Assembly: GCF_008579165.1 (NCBI RefSeq)
Contig: NZ_BKCN01000002.1
Reading direction: 5' to 3' (one strand)
Source of the DNA: Iodidimonas nitroreducens
GTDB taxonomy: Bacteria > Pseudomonadota > Alphaproteobacteria > Sphingomonadales > Rhodothalassiaceae
Length of the DNA stretch: 64,000 nt
A program made the translations under genes and the position numbers. This document shows positions 16,292 to 26,096 of this stretch, in pieces. How positions within the stretch are numbered: position 1 is the first letter of the stretch; each line of letters begins with the position of its first letter. The notes under the pieces are model-generated. The model made no database searches and had not been told where the DNA came from. It saw only the letters and a program-made list of their open reading frames with translations.

Positions 16292-18094
16292 TTAGGTATC
16301 TGTCGCCAGTGGTAAGGTTATGGTTACGATCGTCCCTTCGCCGAGATTGCTATCAATGGCGATGGAGCCTCCATTATTTTCGATTATCCGCCGGGCATGG
16401 GGCAGGCCCAGACCCGCGCCCTCATAGCTCCTGATGAGGGGATTTTCGGTTTGCGAAAAAGGTTCCATGATGGAATGAAAATGATCGGGAGAGATGCCGA
16501 TCCCTCGATCAATGATCCGAATGGCATAATGCTGTTTTTCTGGCCCGCCAGAAATCAGCACAGGGCTGGATTTCGGCGAAAATTTTATGGCATTGGATAA
16601 CAGATTGGACAAGGCCTTGTTCAGCATTTCCTTGTCGATCAGAAGCGGGCTATTGGGTTCGGTCAGATCGGTTTCAATCTCGATGGATTTTTCTTTTGCA
16701 TCTTCGGCATGGGCAGTCATGGCGGCATCGACCAGATCCTGAACCGTTACACAATCGCCATCTGCTTTTATTTTCGGGTTTTTCTCGCCTTCGTTTGTGA
16801 GTGTGAGGATGGTATCCACCATTTCAAGCAAATCATGGCCTGCCGTGCCGATATGATCGGTATATTCGTTGATGATATCAGTGTTATTTTCAGACTTGCT
16901 TTTCGTTTTCAATAATTCTGTAAAGCCCAGGATGGCATTCAAGGGCGTGCGGAGCTCATGGCTCATATGGGCAAGGAAATTTGATTTGGCAGCGCTTGCA
17001 AGCTCAACATCGCGCAGAGCTTTTTTCAAGGCCAGTTCAACTTCCTTGCGTTGTTCGATTTCCGCAATCAAGGCTTTATTGCTCTCGGCCAGATCCCGCG
17101 TGTGGTCTTCTACACGTTTTTCGAGCAAAGCCATCGCTGCAAAATTGGCCTCCTGCTGGTCTTTGAGGCGATTTTTTTCAGCGAGATGGGCCCGTTCCTC
17201 TGCATCATGTCGCGCCTTTTCCACCTGTTCGCGATTTTCCAGGGCGTTACGGCAAACCTCCAAAGCGCGGGCCATGTCCCCGATTTCATCCCGACGATCC
17301 TGTTCGGGAATTTTATTCTTCGTATCGCCCTCGATCAAAGTCGCCATATAAGACCGCAGACGATAAAGCGGCCGTGTGATCGAGCTATTGAGGATGAAGC
17401 CTGCAAATGCCATGATGCTGCCGCCCAGGATGATGGCCAAAAGCATCTGCCTTTGAACATCGCGCTCTTTTTCTTTGGCCTTTTGAAGCAGATTTTGCGA
17501 CATGTTCCGGGCAAAAGTGTGAATGACATCGACTTTTTGAGCCAGCATAAGGATCGATTGTTCAGCACTGCCATCGAGAATTTCGCGGCTGATTTTATCA
17601 TCTCCGGCAATCGCGGCTTCAATAACGCTCTGATTATTTTTCTGGAGATCGTCAAAAATCTTGTTGAGCAATAAGCTATCTTCTCGCGGTCCAAGATAGC
17701 GCTCCTGAATGAGCGCAACATTTTCCATCATCCGGCTTTCGGCCTGATGCAGAGACTGGATTTTGGCTTCCAGTATCGTCTGCGATTCTGCCTCTGTGAT
17801 GCCGATCAGGCACAGCCTGGTTTCGCTGATATCGGTGCGAAGGGCAGCGGTGGCATTGCTCACGATAAAGGGATGCCGATGCACATCTTCGGTGATGCGG
17901 GCGAGTTCATTGACGCCGTTGAAGGTAGCGTATGACAGCCATATGAAAGAAATGGTGCCAAGTACATATCCCAAAAATATTTTGTGAAGAATACGAAAGG
18001 CAAAAGGTTTCTTGCTTTGGAGATGGGGCAGGGGATCTTTATTCTTCAACTGTGAAGTAAGCACATCGTGTGTACTTTCATCAGCATAGCTCAT
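16292..18094 (-). CDS. Orphan membrane sensor histidine kinase
   Basis: A histidine kinase of 600 residues from the ATG at 18094 (MSYADEST). There are two membrane segments, at about residues 38-56 and 217-237, enclosing a periplasmic four-helix-bundle sensor of about 160 residues. A HAMP domain, a coiled coil (about 290-370), a HisKA domain with His379 (AHMSHELRTPLNAILGF) and a HATPase_c domain follow. The N box (NLLSNAIKFSP) and the G1 (DRGIGIS) and G2 (GAGLGL) boxes are all intact. No response regulator lies beside it, so its partner is elsewhere. It lies convergent to the TolC-type gene and points away from an AT-rich gap. Signal unknown; helix-bundle sensors in this class often detect small ligands or membrane state. 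Confidence 0.9.
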   Translation of the reverse strand: MSYADESTHDVLTSQLKNKDPLPHLQSKKPFAFRILHKIFLGYVLGTISFIWLSYATFNGVNELARITEDVHRHPFIVSNATAALRTDISETRLCLIGITEAESQTILEAKIQSLHQAESRMMENVALIQERYLGPREDSLLLNKIFDDLQKNNQSVIEAAIAGDDKISREILDGSAEQSILMLAQKVDVIHTFARNMSQNLLQKAKEKERDVQRQMLLAIILGGSIMAFAGFILNSSITRPLYRLRSYMATLIEGDTKNKIPEQDRRDEIGDMARALEVCRNALENREQVEKARHDAEERAHLAEKNRLKDQQEANFAAMALLEKRVEDHTRDLAESNKALIAEIEQRKEVELALKKALRDVELASAAKSNFLAHMSHELRTPLNAILGFTELLKTKSKSENNTDIINEYTDHIGTAGHDLLEMVDTILTLTNEGEKNPKIKADGDCVTVQDLVDAAMTAHAEDAKEKSIEIETDLTEPNSPLLIDKEMLNKALSNLLSNAIKFSPKSSPVLISGGPEKQHYAIRIIDRGIGISPDHFHSIMEPFSQTENPLIRSYEGAGLGLPHARRIIENNGGSIAIDSNLGEGTIVTITLPLATDT

Positions 18095-18629
18095 AATAAT
18101 GAAGCCCCGATAGCCGCCATGCAACTCCCTTTCGCTTATAGTTTATATATAAAATATAAAAGAAAATACAATCCATGCATTGTTTTAATGTCAGACTTTT
18201 AATGTTGATAAGACTGTATTTTTTTGGTAAATGAAGAAGTTATATTCAGCATTTTTATTATCACTGGTGAAGATCTCTCGATAACATTACGTAAAGTTTA
18301 AAGATAATCAAGAAAATTTCAACTTCCAGACTATGCCAACCCCGGTTATTTGATCGTAAATCTTTTATATTAAAGAAAAATAAATTTAAATTGCACCTAA
18401 TAGGTGTATAATGATGCCCTGTCACATGTCTGATGGTGGACAAATATAAAATTGAATGGCATCTCGTTTTTCGCCCCTCAAAGGCCATAGAGATCAAATA
18501 TAAAGCATGAGGATCGCAGGACTTTGATCGTTCCTGTTTGGTGGATGAAAGGGGATGTGATTTGCCTGAAAAGAAGGAGACCGCTCAGGCGTCTCGCAGT
18601 CCGGGTTTCAGATCCGAAGCAATCAGTTC
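18095..18629. other. AT-rich intergenic stretch upstream of the histidine kinase
   Basis: About 530 bases without a credible gene. Roughly 18135-18500 is visibly richer in A and T than anything else in the window, with runs such as tttatatataaaatataaaa near 18142. It must hold the kinase promoter. I see no tRNA, no strong terminator and no insertion-sequence ends. The AT content could mark a horizontally acquired segment or a nucleoid-protein-bound region. Confidence 0.5.
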
Positions 18630-18848
18630 ATGAAGGATATGAAGCGGCGTTTGCCTCGTTCGCGCGCCCTACGGATCGTCCTCGGAGTTTTGTTGCTGTT
18701 TGGGGGCGTTTTGGGTTTTTTCCCCATTCTGGGTTTTTGGATGTTTCCTTTGGGGGTGATGGTTTTGTCGATGGATTTGCACCCCGTCAGGCGCTTATCC
18801 CGTCGTTTCAGCTTGTGGTATGGGAAACGGGCGCGAGACCGATCCTGA
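18630..18848 (+). CDS. Small membrane protein, PGPGW-like
   Basis: A 72-residue protein: a basic N-terminus (MKDMKRRLPRSRALR), two closely spaced hydrophobic segments at about residues 15-32 and 34-47 separated by a GFFPILGFW turn, and a basic tail (VRRLSRRFSLWYGKRARDRS). This resembles small alphaproteobacterial membrane proteins with a Pro/Gly/Trp turn (PGPGW-like). The resemblance is from memory of the pattern and not a search. The function is unknown. An ATG with an upstream GAAGGA-like sequence supports expression. A longer reading in another frame over the same DNA has no family features. Confidence 0.6.
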   Translation: MKDMKRRLPRSRALRIVLGVLLLFGGVLGFFPILGFWMFPLGVMVLSMDLHPVRRLSRRFSLWYGKRARDRS

Positions 18849-19121
18849 TCCGACCCTCATCATGGCAGCTCTCTATGGGATCGGCAGCGTTTAACCGATG
18901 AAACTGCCGAGAACCTTGCTCTTGTTGGTCAGCCGGATTATGAGGGGCAAGCTTTAGAGAGATCATCTGTTGCATTCTGATAAGATCATGGCACTGTGTC
19001 GTGCCTTTACGTGATCCTCCTGAGGGAAAAAGTGCAGGCTGATCTTATGACAACCAGGAATGCGGAGCTGAAATCTGTGAGTGATCATCTCGCGCAAAGC
19101 CAAATTCTGATAAAACGATCC
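18849..19121. other. Intergenic region upstream of the autotransporter
   Basis: About 270 bases with no recognisable gene. An open frame through 18996-19181 joins the frame of the autotransporter start region, so an N-terminal extension beginning near 19048 (MTTRNAEL) cannot be excluded. I see no terminator or clear promoter. Confidence 0.4.
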
Positions 19122-19127
19122 ATGATC

Positions 19128-22100
19128 ATGGATTTCGATTTCCCCATCAAACATCATGCCTTATCAAGGGATCAGCGCTGACGGCTTTGGCGCTCGTGAT
19201 GTCGATCCCCGCATATGGACCGGCCTTTGGTCAGGAAGTGACCATCGAAGACGAACGCACCGAAACGATCCGCACATCCACGGTGAATGGGGGTAATCCG
19301 GCCGATATCGTGATCGCTGCGGGCGGCAGAATCACCATCGAGGATGGCATTGCGGCGGTGGTGGATAGCTCCAATGATTTCACATTGAATGGCACGATCC
19401 GCAATAATGATCGGATCGATGGCGTGGGGCTGGATGTGCGCACCGGCGCGGACGGTATCAGCTCTGATATTTCGATTGGCGGCAGCATCATCCTTCTTGG
19501 TAATTTTGATAATAATGAAGCGCTTGTCGGGGGGCCGAATGTCGGCCTTCGGCTGAGCGGGGCTGGTCCCTTTTCGGGATCGATCGACCTTACCAGCTCT
19601 GGTCGTGTTCAGGTTTTCGGGACCGGGTCTGTGGGCCTTGATCTGGGGAGCGACATCATCGGTTCTGTGCGCAATGCCGGAACGATCCAGATGTTGGGAG
19701 AAGACTCTATCGCCATTGCCGTGCGGGGATCGGTGAGCGGTAATGTCGAGAATGCGGGCCAGATCACGGGCACCAATTCCGGCGGTGAAATCGGCCTTTT
19801 GATCGAGGGCGATGTGGCGGGTAGTGTGCTGAATCTGGGGGCGGTCACCACCGGCAGAAATCAGGGATTTGATAATAATCTGAATATTCTGCCGCAGCTT
19901 TCCGGCGGGCCCGGGGTGTTCATTTCTTCCAATGTGGCCCGGGGTTTTGTCAATGGTCCGCCGGTCATTCCCGAAGATCCTGATGCGAATGATGATGGAA
20001 TTGCCGATTCCGTTCCGGGGACAGGGGCAACGATCTCAGCCCGTGGGGCAGGCAATGCGGTGAAAATTTCGGCCGTCAAATCGGATGGCAGCCTTGGTGC
20101 TGTTACCCTTGGTGCCTTTGGCACGGAAAATGAGGCCTTCGGTTTTCTCAATCGTGGCACGATCCGCGCCGATAGCCAGGAAAGTGATTTCATTGTCAAT
20201 ACCGTGCGCATCGAAGGTGCCCAATCGGGCGATCAGATCTTTCGCACGATCATTGAAGGCGGCCTGCGCAATGATCTGGCCGGGGTGATCCAAAGCACCT
20301 CTATCGATCAGGCTGCCACCACGATCAGCATCGGGTCGTTTGCCGAAGTACCCCTGATCGAAAATTTTGGCGTGATTACTGCCCAATCCACACGCACCAG
20401 CGATGATGCAAATTCGGATGGGGTGCAAGATACATTCGGCCCCGGGGGTGATGCCACGGCGATTTTGATCGAGGAGAATGGGCGTGTGGATCGCCTTGTC
20501 AATCGCGGGTCCATTCTGGTGGCGGCAGCGGGTGCGTCTGTAAGGGGCTTTGGCATCCGAGATCTTTCCGGGACAATAACGGAATTTATCAATACGGGCA
20601 CCCTCACGGTGAATACCCCCAATAATCCAGATGGCGTGCGGGTGGCGGCTGATTTCTCGGCCTCGCAATCCGATATGACCCTGATCAATAATGGCTCGAT
20701 CATTGGTGATATCTTGTTGGGTAGCGGCAATGATAGCATGGCGATGAATGGGGGTTTATTTGGGGGCACCTTAAATATGGGTGCCGGGAATAACAGCTTT
20801 TCGCTGATCAATGAGTCGAATTTTTCCGGTGCTTTGCTGGGGGAAAATATCGATCTCAGCGTCGTGAATTCGATATTCAGAACCAATAATGCCTTTAATG
20901 TGCAGGTCCGCTCGGCAAGCTTCACTGAAGGCTCCACTTTGGCCCTTAGCCTTGCAGGGAATGCCAGCAATAATGGGGCTCTGATTGCGTCGGGCGATGT
21001 TTTGATTGGCGCTGGAACGATCATCGATCCTAATTTCTTTGCTTTTCCACAATCTGAAATCCCGATTCTTCTGATATCTGCGCAAAACCTGCTCCTTGAA
21101 GACAGCCTTGAAAGCCTTAATCTTCAGATCGGATTGTCATCGGTGATTTTCGAGCAATCTTTGGATTTCATCGATGGTGCCGAGGATCGTCTTGTGGTCA
21201 ATCTTCGTCAGCGCACATCTCAGGAAATTGGTCTTAGCGACCGCCGTGGCCAACTTTTTGATCAATCTATCCCTGGTTTTCAGCAGGATAATCTACTGGG
21301 TGCGGCTATTGCCAATCTCTCTTCGGTTGAAGCTTTGGAAAGCGCCCTTGATCAGATCGCGCCCGAAAGTTCGGAATTGCCGCGCTATACGGCTGTGAGT
21401 AGTCAGAATATGGCCTTGGGTATCCTCTCTCATCGCTTTACCACTCTCCGCGATAGTAAAGATGTGGAATTTGCTAATTCTTCGCGTATAGCTTTGGCCA
21501 CGGCACGACAGACCCGGGAGGTTAACCAGGGCGGATTGAATATGTGGTTGCAGGAAATCGGCTATGTTGCCAATCGCGATACGGTTGATGATGTGATCGG
21601 CTTTGATGGGGAAACCATTGGTTTTGCCGTTGGTGTTGATAAGGCGCTTTTCGGGCTTGATGCTTTAGGGATCAGCATCATGCAGACCATTGGCGAATTT
21701 GATGATGATTTTGATGGGAAAGATGATTTCGATACGCTCAGCACCCAGTTCAGTCTTTATGGCTCTTATTCGGCTGGCGGGTTTTTCATCGATGCTGTGG
21801 GCACCTTTGCTTTTCATGATTTTGAACGGACGCGGCTGATCAATTTTGAGAATTTCAGCAGAACAGTGGAAGCGGATTGGAATGCCACCCAATTTGGCGG
21901 CAGCGCTCAGGCTGGTTATCGGGCGAAACTTGGCCGCTATGGATTGAGCGCAGCTGCCGTTGCCAATTACACCAAGCTGGATGAGGATGGCTATACCGAA
22001 GCCGTTTCCAATGGCATTGGCTTCATCGTCGATGATCGCACGACAACATCTTTTCGCGCCGGAGCCACCGCTTCAATCGACGCCCTTTTCACCATGGGTG

Positions 22101-22363
22101 ATGATCTGAAATTTATGCCCAGCCTGAAGGTGGGTTATCTCACTGAATTGAGCGATGATGAGATTGAAACCCGAGCCCGTTTTGGCGAGGCCGGGCAAAG
22201 CTTTCTGCGCAGCACCCCGGTTGCTTTTGATGATACGGTTATGGGCGGTGTCGGGCTTACGTTTCTGACCGATAGCATCAATATATCCTTCAGCTATGAG
22301 CAGGAACGGGCCAGCGATTTCGTGTCTCACAGCGGCTCTGTATCGGTACGAATCCGCTTTTGA
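19128..22363 (+). CDS. Type V autotransporter with beta-helix passenger (likely 1-base break at 19178)
   Basis: A secreted autotransporter of 1,078 residues once one base is restored. As read, the signal-peptide core (LTALALVMSIPAYGPAFGQ) has no ATG in frame. Adding one C after 19178 joins it to MDFDFPIKHHALSRDQR, with ATG at 19128, which makes a normal signal peptide. The passenger (about residues 40-790) is a Gly/Asn/Ile-rich beta-helix with repeated N-x-G-x-I turns. It contains two D-x-N-x-D-G loops, at about 283-300 and 425-440, that look like calcium sites. The C-terminal 280 residues alternate as a beta-barrel and end in the Phe expected for outer-membrane insertion (VSVRIRF). Probable role: adhesion or surface display, not proven. 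A hairpin follows at 22388. Confidence 0.85.
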
Positions 22364-22387
22364 TGTTATGGTCTTTAAGGAATGCAG

Positions 22388-22425
22388 CCCCGCGCAGGAT
22401 GAGGGTTTCCTGAGGGGGATTTTTC
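22388..22425 (+). terminator. Probable terminator after the autotransporter
   Basis: CCCC...CAGGA (22388-22399) pairs with TCCTG-A-GGGG (22408-22417), an interrupted stem with a short internal bulge, followed by ATTTTTC. It sits 25 bases past the autotransporter stop and before the next small gene. The stem is imperfect, so I give it medium weight. Confidence 0.45.
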
Positions 22426-22474
22426 TTATAAACAGCGGCTTCGTTCAGCTATTAAAATGATGATGGAGTGTGGA

Positions 22475-22585
22475 ATGGATATTTCCGAGCAGAAGCGGAC
22501 CTTTGATGGTTTCGTATCACTGAGCAAAAAGCTGACAATCGCATCCATATTGGTTTTGGTTTTGATGGCGGTCTTACTGGTCTGA
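22475..22585 (+). CDS. aa3-type cytochrome c oxidase subunit IV, small
   Basis: A 36-residue protein: a polar start (MDISEQKRTFDGFVSLSKK) followed by one hydrophobic helix (about residues 21-36) that runs to the C-terminus. This is the pattern of the bacterial aa3 oxidase subunit IV family (a conserved H/R-T-(F/Y)-x-G-F motif before a single transmembrane helix), a tiny accessory subunit of cytochrome c oxidase in Alphaproteobacteria. The start has a GGAG motif at 22464-22467, well spaced from the ATG. No other oxidase gene lies nearby, which is common for this subunit. The call rests on remembered family pattern; the length is short even for the family. Confidence 0.6.
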   Translation: MDISEQKRTFDGFVSLSKKLTIASILVLVLMAVLLV

Positions 22586-22677
22586 GCCGCTATTTTTGGG
22601 CGGGCGCTGGTTTTGGAAAAAGAAATTCTTTAACATAACCGGCAAGATTGTAAGTGGCTCCACAAGAAAGGGTTTTG

Positions 22678-23175
22678 ATGTCAGGCAGTTTAAACAAAGT
22701 CATGCTGATCGGAAATCTTGGGCGTGATCCCGAGGTGCGGTCTTTGGGGGATGGTTCGCCGGTGGTTAATCTGGCGATTGCCACATCCGAGACATGGCGG
22801 GATAAGCAATCGGGTGAGCGCAAAGAGCGTACCGAATGGCATCGTGTAGTGATCTTCAACGAAAATCTGGCCAAGGTTGCGCAAAATTATCTGCGCAAGG
22901 GCAGCAAGGTTTTCATCGAAGGTCAGCTGCAATCCCGGAAATGGCAGGATCGCGATGGTGTTGAAAAATATACCACTGAGATTGTTTTGCAGCGGTTTCG
23001 CGGTGAACTGACCATGCTTGATAGTCGTGGCGGCGAAGGCGGCGGCGCGCGCTCATCGGGTGGCAATGATTATGGCAGTGGAAGCCAGGGCGGTGCCGAT
23101 AGCTATGGCGGAAGCCATATGGGGGGCGGACAAAGCGGGCCTTCCGGTGATCTCGACGACGATATCCCCTTTTGA
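22678..23175 (+). CDS. ssb: Single-stranded DNA-binding protein
   Basis: A 165-residue SSB. The OB-fold covers residues 1-110 (LNKVMLIGNLGRDPEVR, then TEWHRVVIFNENLAKVAQNYLRKGSKVFIEGQLQSRKW in pieces), followed by a Gly/Ser-rich linker and the acidic tip DLDDDIPF that recruits repair and replication partners. The start is the ATG at 22678, after an AAAGGG motif; an in-frame upstream start at 22654 would add residues not found in the family. SSB coats single-stranded DNA during replication, recombination and repair. In many relatives ssb lies beside uvrA and gyrA; here it is 11.7 kb from gyrA. Confidence 0.95.
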   Translation: MSGSLNKVMLIGNLGRDPEVRSLGDGSPVVNLAIATSETWRDKQSGERKERTEWHRVVIFNENLAKVAQNYLRKGSKVFIEGQLQSRKWQDRDGVEKYTTEIVLQRFRGELTMLDSRGGEGGGARSSGGNDYGSGSQGGADSYGGSHMGGGQSGPSGDLDDDIPF

Positions 23176-23250
23176 AGGAGGGGCCTGATCCCGGATCGGC
23201 TTTTCACCACATTTCCGTGTTTGGCTGTGGTTTTTTACGAGGAGACTCTG

Positions 23251-24732
23251 ATGGTCGGATCGGGCGCAGGACGTTTTCATCTTTCGCTCATGAAAGGGCT
23301 GGCGCTGATCGCCTTTGCCCCTTTCTGGGCGCATCATTCTGGTGTTCAAGCGCAAGAAAACCTGGCCATTGAAGTGGGCTTTGCAGATCGCACAGATCTG
23401 GCTGTCACTTTTTATCAGCAGGATCTGGCGCAGATCCGGGATCGGCGAAGCGTAATCCTGCCGGCGGGCGAGGGGGTGTTGCTCTGGCCGGGGTTGACCG
23501 CAATGGTCGAGCCGCAGTCACTGTTTTTGCATCATCATGGAAAGCCCGATGATTTCAAGATGCTGGAGCAGGGCTATGATGCCCGGACGCTGACCCGCGA
23601 GGGCCTTTTGCAGGCTTATCTGGGGCAAGGCGTGCATATCTATCGCACCGATCCGAAAACAGGCGAGGACCGGATTGAAAAAGCGCGTGTTCTATCTGTT
23701 GCGGATGGTGTTTTGCTCGATATCGCCGGGCGGATCGAAAGCCTTGAGCATATCCCCGGGCGTCTGGTTTTTCCGCAATTGCCCAAGGATGCTCAGCTTC
23801 AGCCCCATTATTCCGCTAAGTTTTTTGCGCCGAAAAAGGGGCCGCAGGATCTCACTTTAAGTTATCTTTCGGGCGGGTTTCGCTGGTCCGCCGATTATGT
23901 GGCCATTTTGGATGACGATGATCCCCTGATGGCCTTGAAAGGCCGGATCAGCCTTGAAAATAACAGTGGGGCCGATCTTGACGCGGCGGCGATCACCGTG
24001 ATCGCAGGCCAGGTCAATCGCAAAGAGGCGATGCAACCGATCCGGCCCATGGCGCTCAATCGCATGATGGCGGCGGATGCGGCAGTGATGCTGGCCCCTG
24101 ATGCCATGGCGGATCGCTATCTTTATCGTCTGCCACATAAAATCAGCCTGGCACATGGGGAAAGCAAGCAGGTCGGTTTTGTTGATCTGCCCCAAATCAA
24201 ACTGCTTAAATCCTATCTTCACCGGGCCAATGATCTGCGGTCTCTTGACCAGCCTTTATCCGCTGATCTGGAATTATCCTTTACCAATGAAGATGATGCG
24301 GGGGCCGGCGTGCCCTTGCCATCCGGGGTGATGCGGTTTTACGAGGATGATGAAAAGGCGGGCCTTGTATTTGTTGGCGAGGATCAAATCGCGGCCACGC
24401 CTAAAGGCGGGCGGCCGTCGCTTTCCCTTGGCAAAGCATTTGATGTAACGATCAAGCCTCTGCGGCGGACTTATGAGATTATTGAAAACAGTGCCGCGCG
24501 CCAAGTGACCGAGGTGGGGCAAAGCTATCATCTGCACAATGAAAAAAAGACGGCTGTCGATGTGACCATCGAGCAGGCGATGCCCGCCCCATCATGGGAG
24601 GTGATCAAGCAATCCCATGAGCAGATTGAGGGAACAGCACAGCAGGCCCGATGGCGGATATCCGTTCCGGCGGGTGGGGATGTGACGCTCGATTTTACCG
24701 TTCAGCTTGTGCAGCCGGGCCGGGTTCGCTGA
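23251..24732 (+). CDS. Secreted DUF4139 protein
   Basis: A 493-residue exported protein. Residues 1-30 are a signal peptide (hydrophobic core LALIAFAPFWA, cut near VQAQ). The mature part is all-beta, with the DUF4139 signature region in the middle (LSYLSGGFRWSADYVAIL, then LENNSGADLDAAAITVIAGQVN in pieces) and further beta-sandwich repeats toward the end (TYEIIENSAARQVTEV; VPAGGDVTLDFTV). DUF4139 proteins are widespread in Alphaproteobacteria and have no established function. The ATG at 23251 is preceded by GAGGAG at an ideal distance. It ends next to the convergent cyclopropane fatty acid synthase gene with no gap. Confidence 0.8.
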   Translation: MVGSGAGRFHLSLMKGLALIAFAPFWAHHSGVQAQENLAIEVGFADRTDLAVTFYQQDLAQIRDRRSVILPAGEGVLLWPGLTAMVEPQSLFLHHHGKPDDFKMLEQGYDARTLTREGLLQAYLGQGVHIYRTDPKTGEDRIEKARVLSVADGVLLDIAGRIESLEHIPGRLVFPQLPKDAQLQPHYSAKFFAPKKGPQDLTLSYLSGGFRWSADYVAILDDDDPLMALKGRISLENNSGADLDAAAITVIAGQVNRKEAMQPIRPMALNRMMAADAAVMLAPDAMADRYLYRLPHKISLAHGESKQVGFVDLPQIKLLKSYLHRANDLRSLDQPLSADLELSFTNEDDAGAGVPLPSGVMRFYEDDEKAGLVFVGEDQIAATPKGGRPSLSLGKAFDVTIKPLRRTYEIIENSAARQVTEVGQSYHLHNEKKTAVDVTIEQAMPAPSWEVIKQSHEQIEGTAQQARWRISVPAGGDVTLDFTVQLVQPGRVR

Positions 24733-25926
24733 TCAATCATAAAGATAATTGCGGGTAAGGGGCATGCTGTGCTGATCGCGGCATAGCTGCCATTGCGCCA
24801 CCACATGGCCGCCATAGCGAAAGGCCAGTTCCGATCCGATCAGATAAAATTCCCACATGCGGCAGAATTTCTCGTCTTGCATGGCGCTGATTTCGGCACG
24901 ATTGGCCTCAAATCTCTGACGCCAATGCCTTAATGTTTTGGCGTAATGCAAACGCAGGATTTCAAGATCGGTTAAAATCAATCCGGCCTTTTCAATAGAG
25001 GGCATCACTTCTGATAAAGCCGGCGAATAACCGCCGGGAAAGATATATCTAGAAAGCCAGGGGTTCGTGACGCCGGGGCCATCGCTGCGGGCGATATGAT
25101 GGATTAGGGCTACGCCATTGGGGCAGAGCAATTTGTTGATGATCTTGAAAAAAGATGCGTAAAAGGGGCGACCCACATGCTCGAACATGCCGATGGAAAC
25201 GATCCTGTCAAACTGTTCATCGAGGGTGCGATAATCACAGAGCCTGATATCGATCCGGCTTTCCAATCCCCTATCGCGCACCCTTTTTCGGGCCAGTGCA
25301 GCCTGTTGGGTTGATAATGTGATGCCGGTTACCTGAGCCTTATATTGTTTGGCCAGATAAAGCGCCATGCTGCCCCAGCCGCAGCCGATATCCAGTATTT
25401 TTTGCCCCGGGCTGATATTCAGTTTTTGAGCGATATGGGCCAGCTTATTAATTTGGGCGGTTTCCAGATCATCTTTCGGGTCTTTGAAATAAGCACAGCT
25501 ATAATTCAGCCCCTCATCCAGAAACAGGCGATAAAAATCATTGGAAAGATCATAATGATGGGCCACATTTTTTTGGGAGCGGGCCGCAATATTAAATTGA
25601 GAAAAAGGCCGCAGCCCGCGTCGGAACAGTCTTAATGTTCGTTGCAAGGCTGGGTCCGTATCTTCTTGATCACCTAGATTTTTGGTGAGAAGTTCAAGAA
25701 AATCATAAAGCGTGCCGTTGCGGATTTCGAGTCCGCCGTCCATCCAGGCCTCCCCCAGCTTGAGATAGGGATCGAGGGCAATTTTTCTGGCTGTTGTGAA
25801 ATCCTTGATATGGATTGCAATCGGCTCCCCTTCGCCATGGCCTATAGGATGGATCGGACCTGTACCGATCTGAAGATCAAGCCTGCCATTTTGAATGATA
25901 TGAGAAAATAAGCCCTGCAGGCCCAT
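24733..25926 (-). CDS. cfa: Cyclopropane-fatty-acyl-phospholipid synthase
   Basis: A 397-residue enzyme that transfers a methylene group from S-adenosylmethionine to a double bond in a membrane lipid acyl chain. The N-terminal lipid-binding region (residues 1-110) precedes the SAM-dependent methyltransferase core: HHYDLSNDFYRLFLD, the SAM-binding loop LDIGCGWGSMALYLA, then GITLST, VSIGMFEHVG and the conserved RYIFPGG. The C-terminal W(R/E)xRF and FCRMWEFYL stretches are present. The start at 25926 has a weak ribosome site. Membrane cyclopropanation usually rises in stationary phase or acid stress. It is separated from the ribosomal operon by a strong terminator. Confidence 0.93.
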   Translation of the reverse strand: MGLQGLFSHIIQNGRLDLQIGTGPIHPIGHGEGEPIAIHIKDFTTARKIALDPYLKLGEAWMDGGLEIRNGTLYDFLELLTKNLGDQEDTDPALQRTLRLFRRGLRPFSQFNIAARSQKNVAHHYDLSNDFYRLFLDEGLNYSCAYFKDPKDDLETAQINKLAHIAQKLNISPGQKILDIGCGWGSMALYLAKQYKAQVTGITLSTQQAALARKRVRDRGLESRIDIRLCDYRTLDEQFDRIVSIGMFEHVGRPFYASFFKIINKLLCPNGVALIHHIARSDGPGVTNPWLSRYIFPGGYSPALSEVMPSIEKAGLILTDLEILRLHYAKTLRHWRQRFEANRAEISAMQDEKFCRMWEFYLIGSELAFRYGGHVVAQWQLCRDQHSMPLTRNYLYD

Positions 25927-26014
25927 TGCTGACCCTCCATTGTTTATTTAAAACTCCATTTTTTTATAATGCATGATTAGATGGTTAAATTCAAAATAAG
26001 CCGCATGAACCTAA

Positions 26015-26046
26015 CAAAAAAGCCCCACTGAACAATCAGTGAGGCT
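26015..26046 (-). terminator. Rho-independent terminator of rpsF-rpsR-rplI
   Basis: On the minus strand the sequence reads AGCCTCACTGA, TTGT loop, TCAGTGGGGCT, then TTTTTTG. The 11-bp stem (26021-26046 on plus coordinates) has one mismatch and a clean U-run, 50 bases after the rplI stop. It separates the ribosomal operon from the cyclopropane synthase gene on the same strand. Confidence 0.9.
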
Positions 26047-26096
26047 TTCGTTGTTTTATTAATTTCAACCTGGATCAAATGGATCAGGAAAGAGGA

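Noticed and set aside
18261..18497. 78-residue minus-strand open frame in the AT-rich gap
   Set aside because: No ribosome site, odd composition and no resemblance to any family; expected by chance in AT-rich DNA.
20036..21024. Long minus-strand open frames inside the autotransporter
   Set aside because: They come from the composition of the repetitive passenger; no start signals and no recognisable protein.
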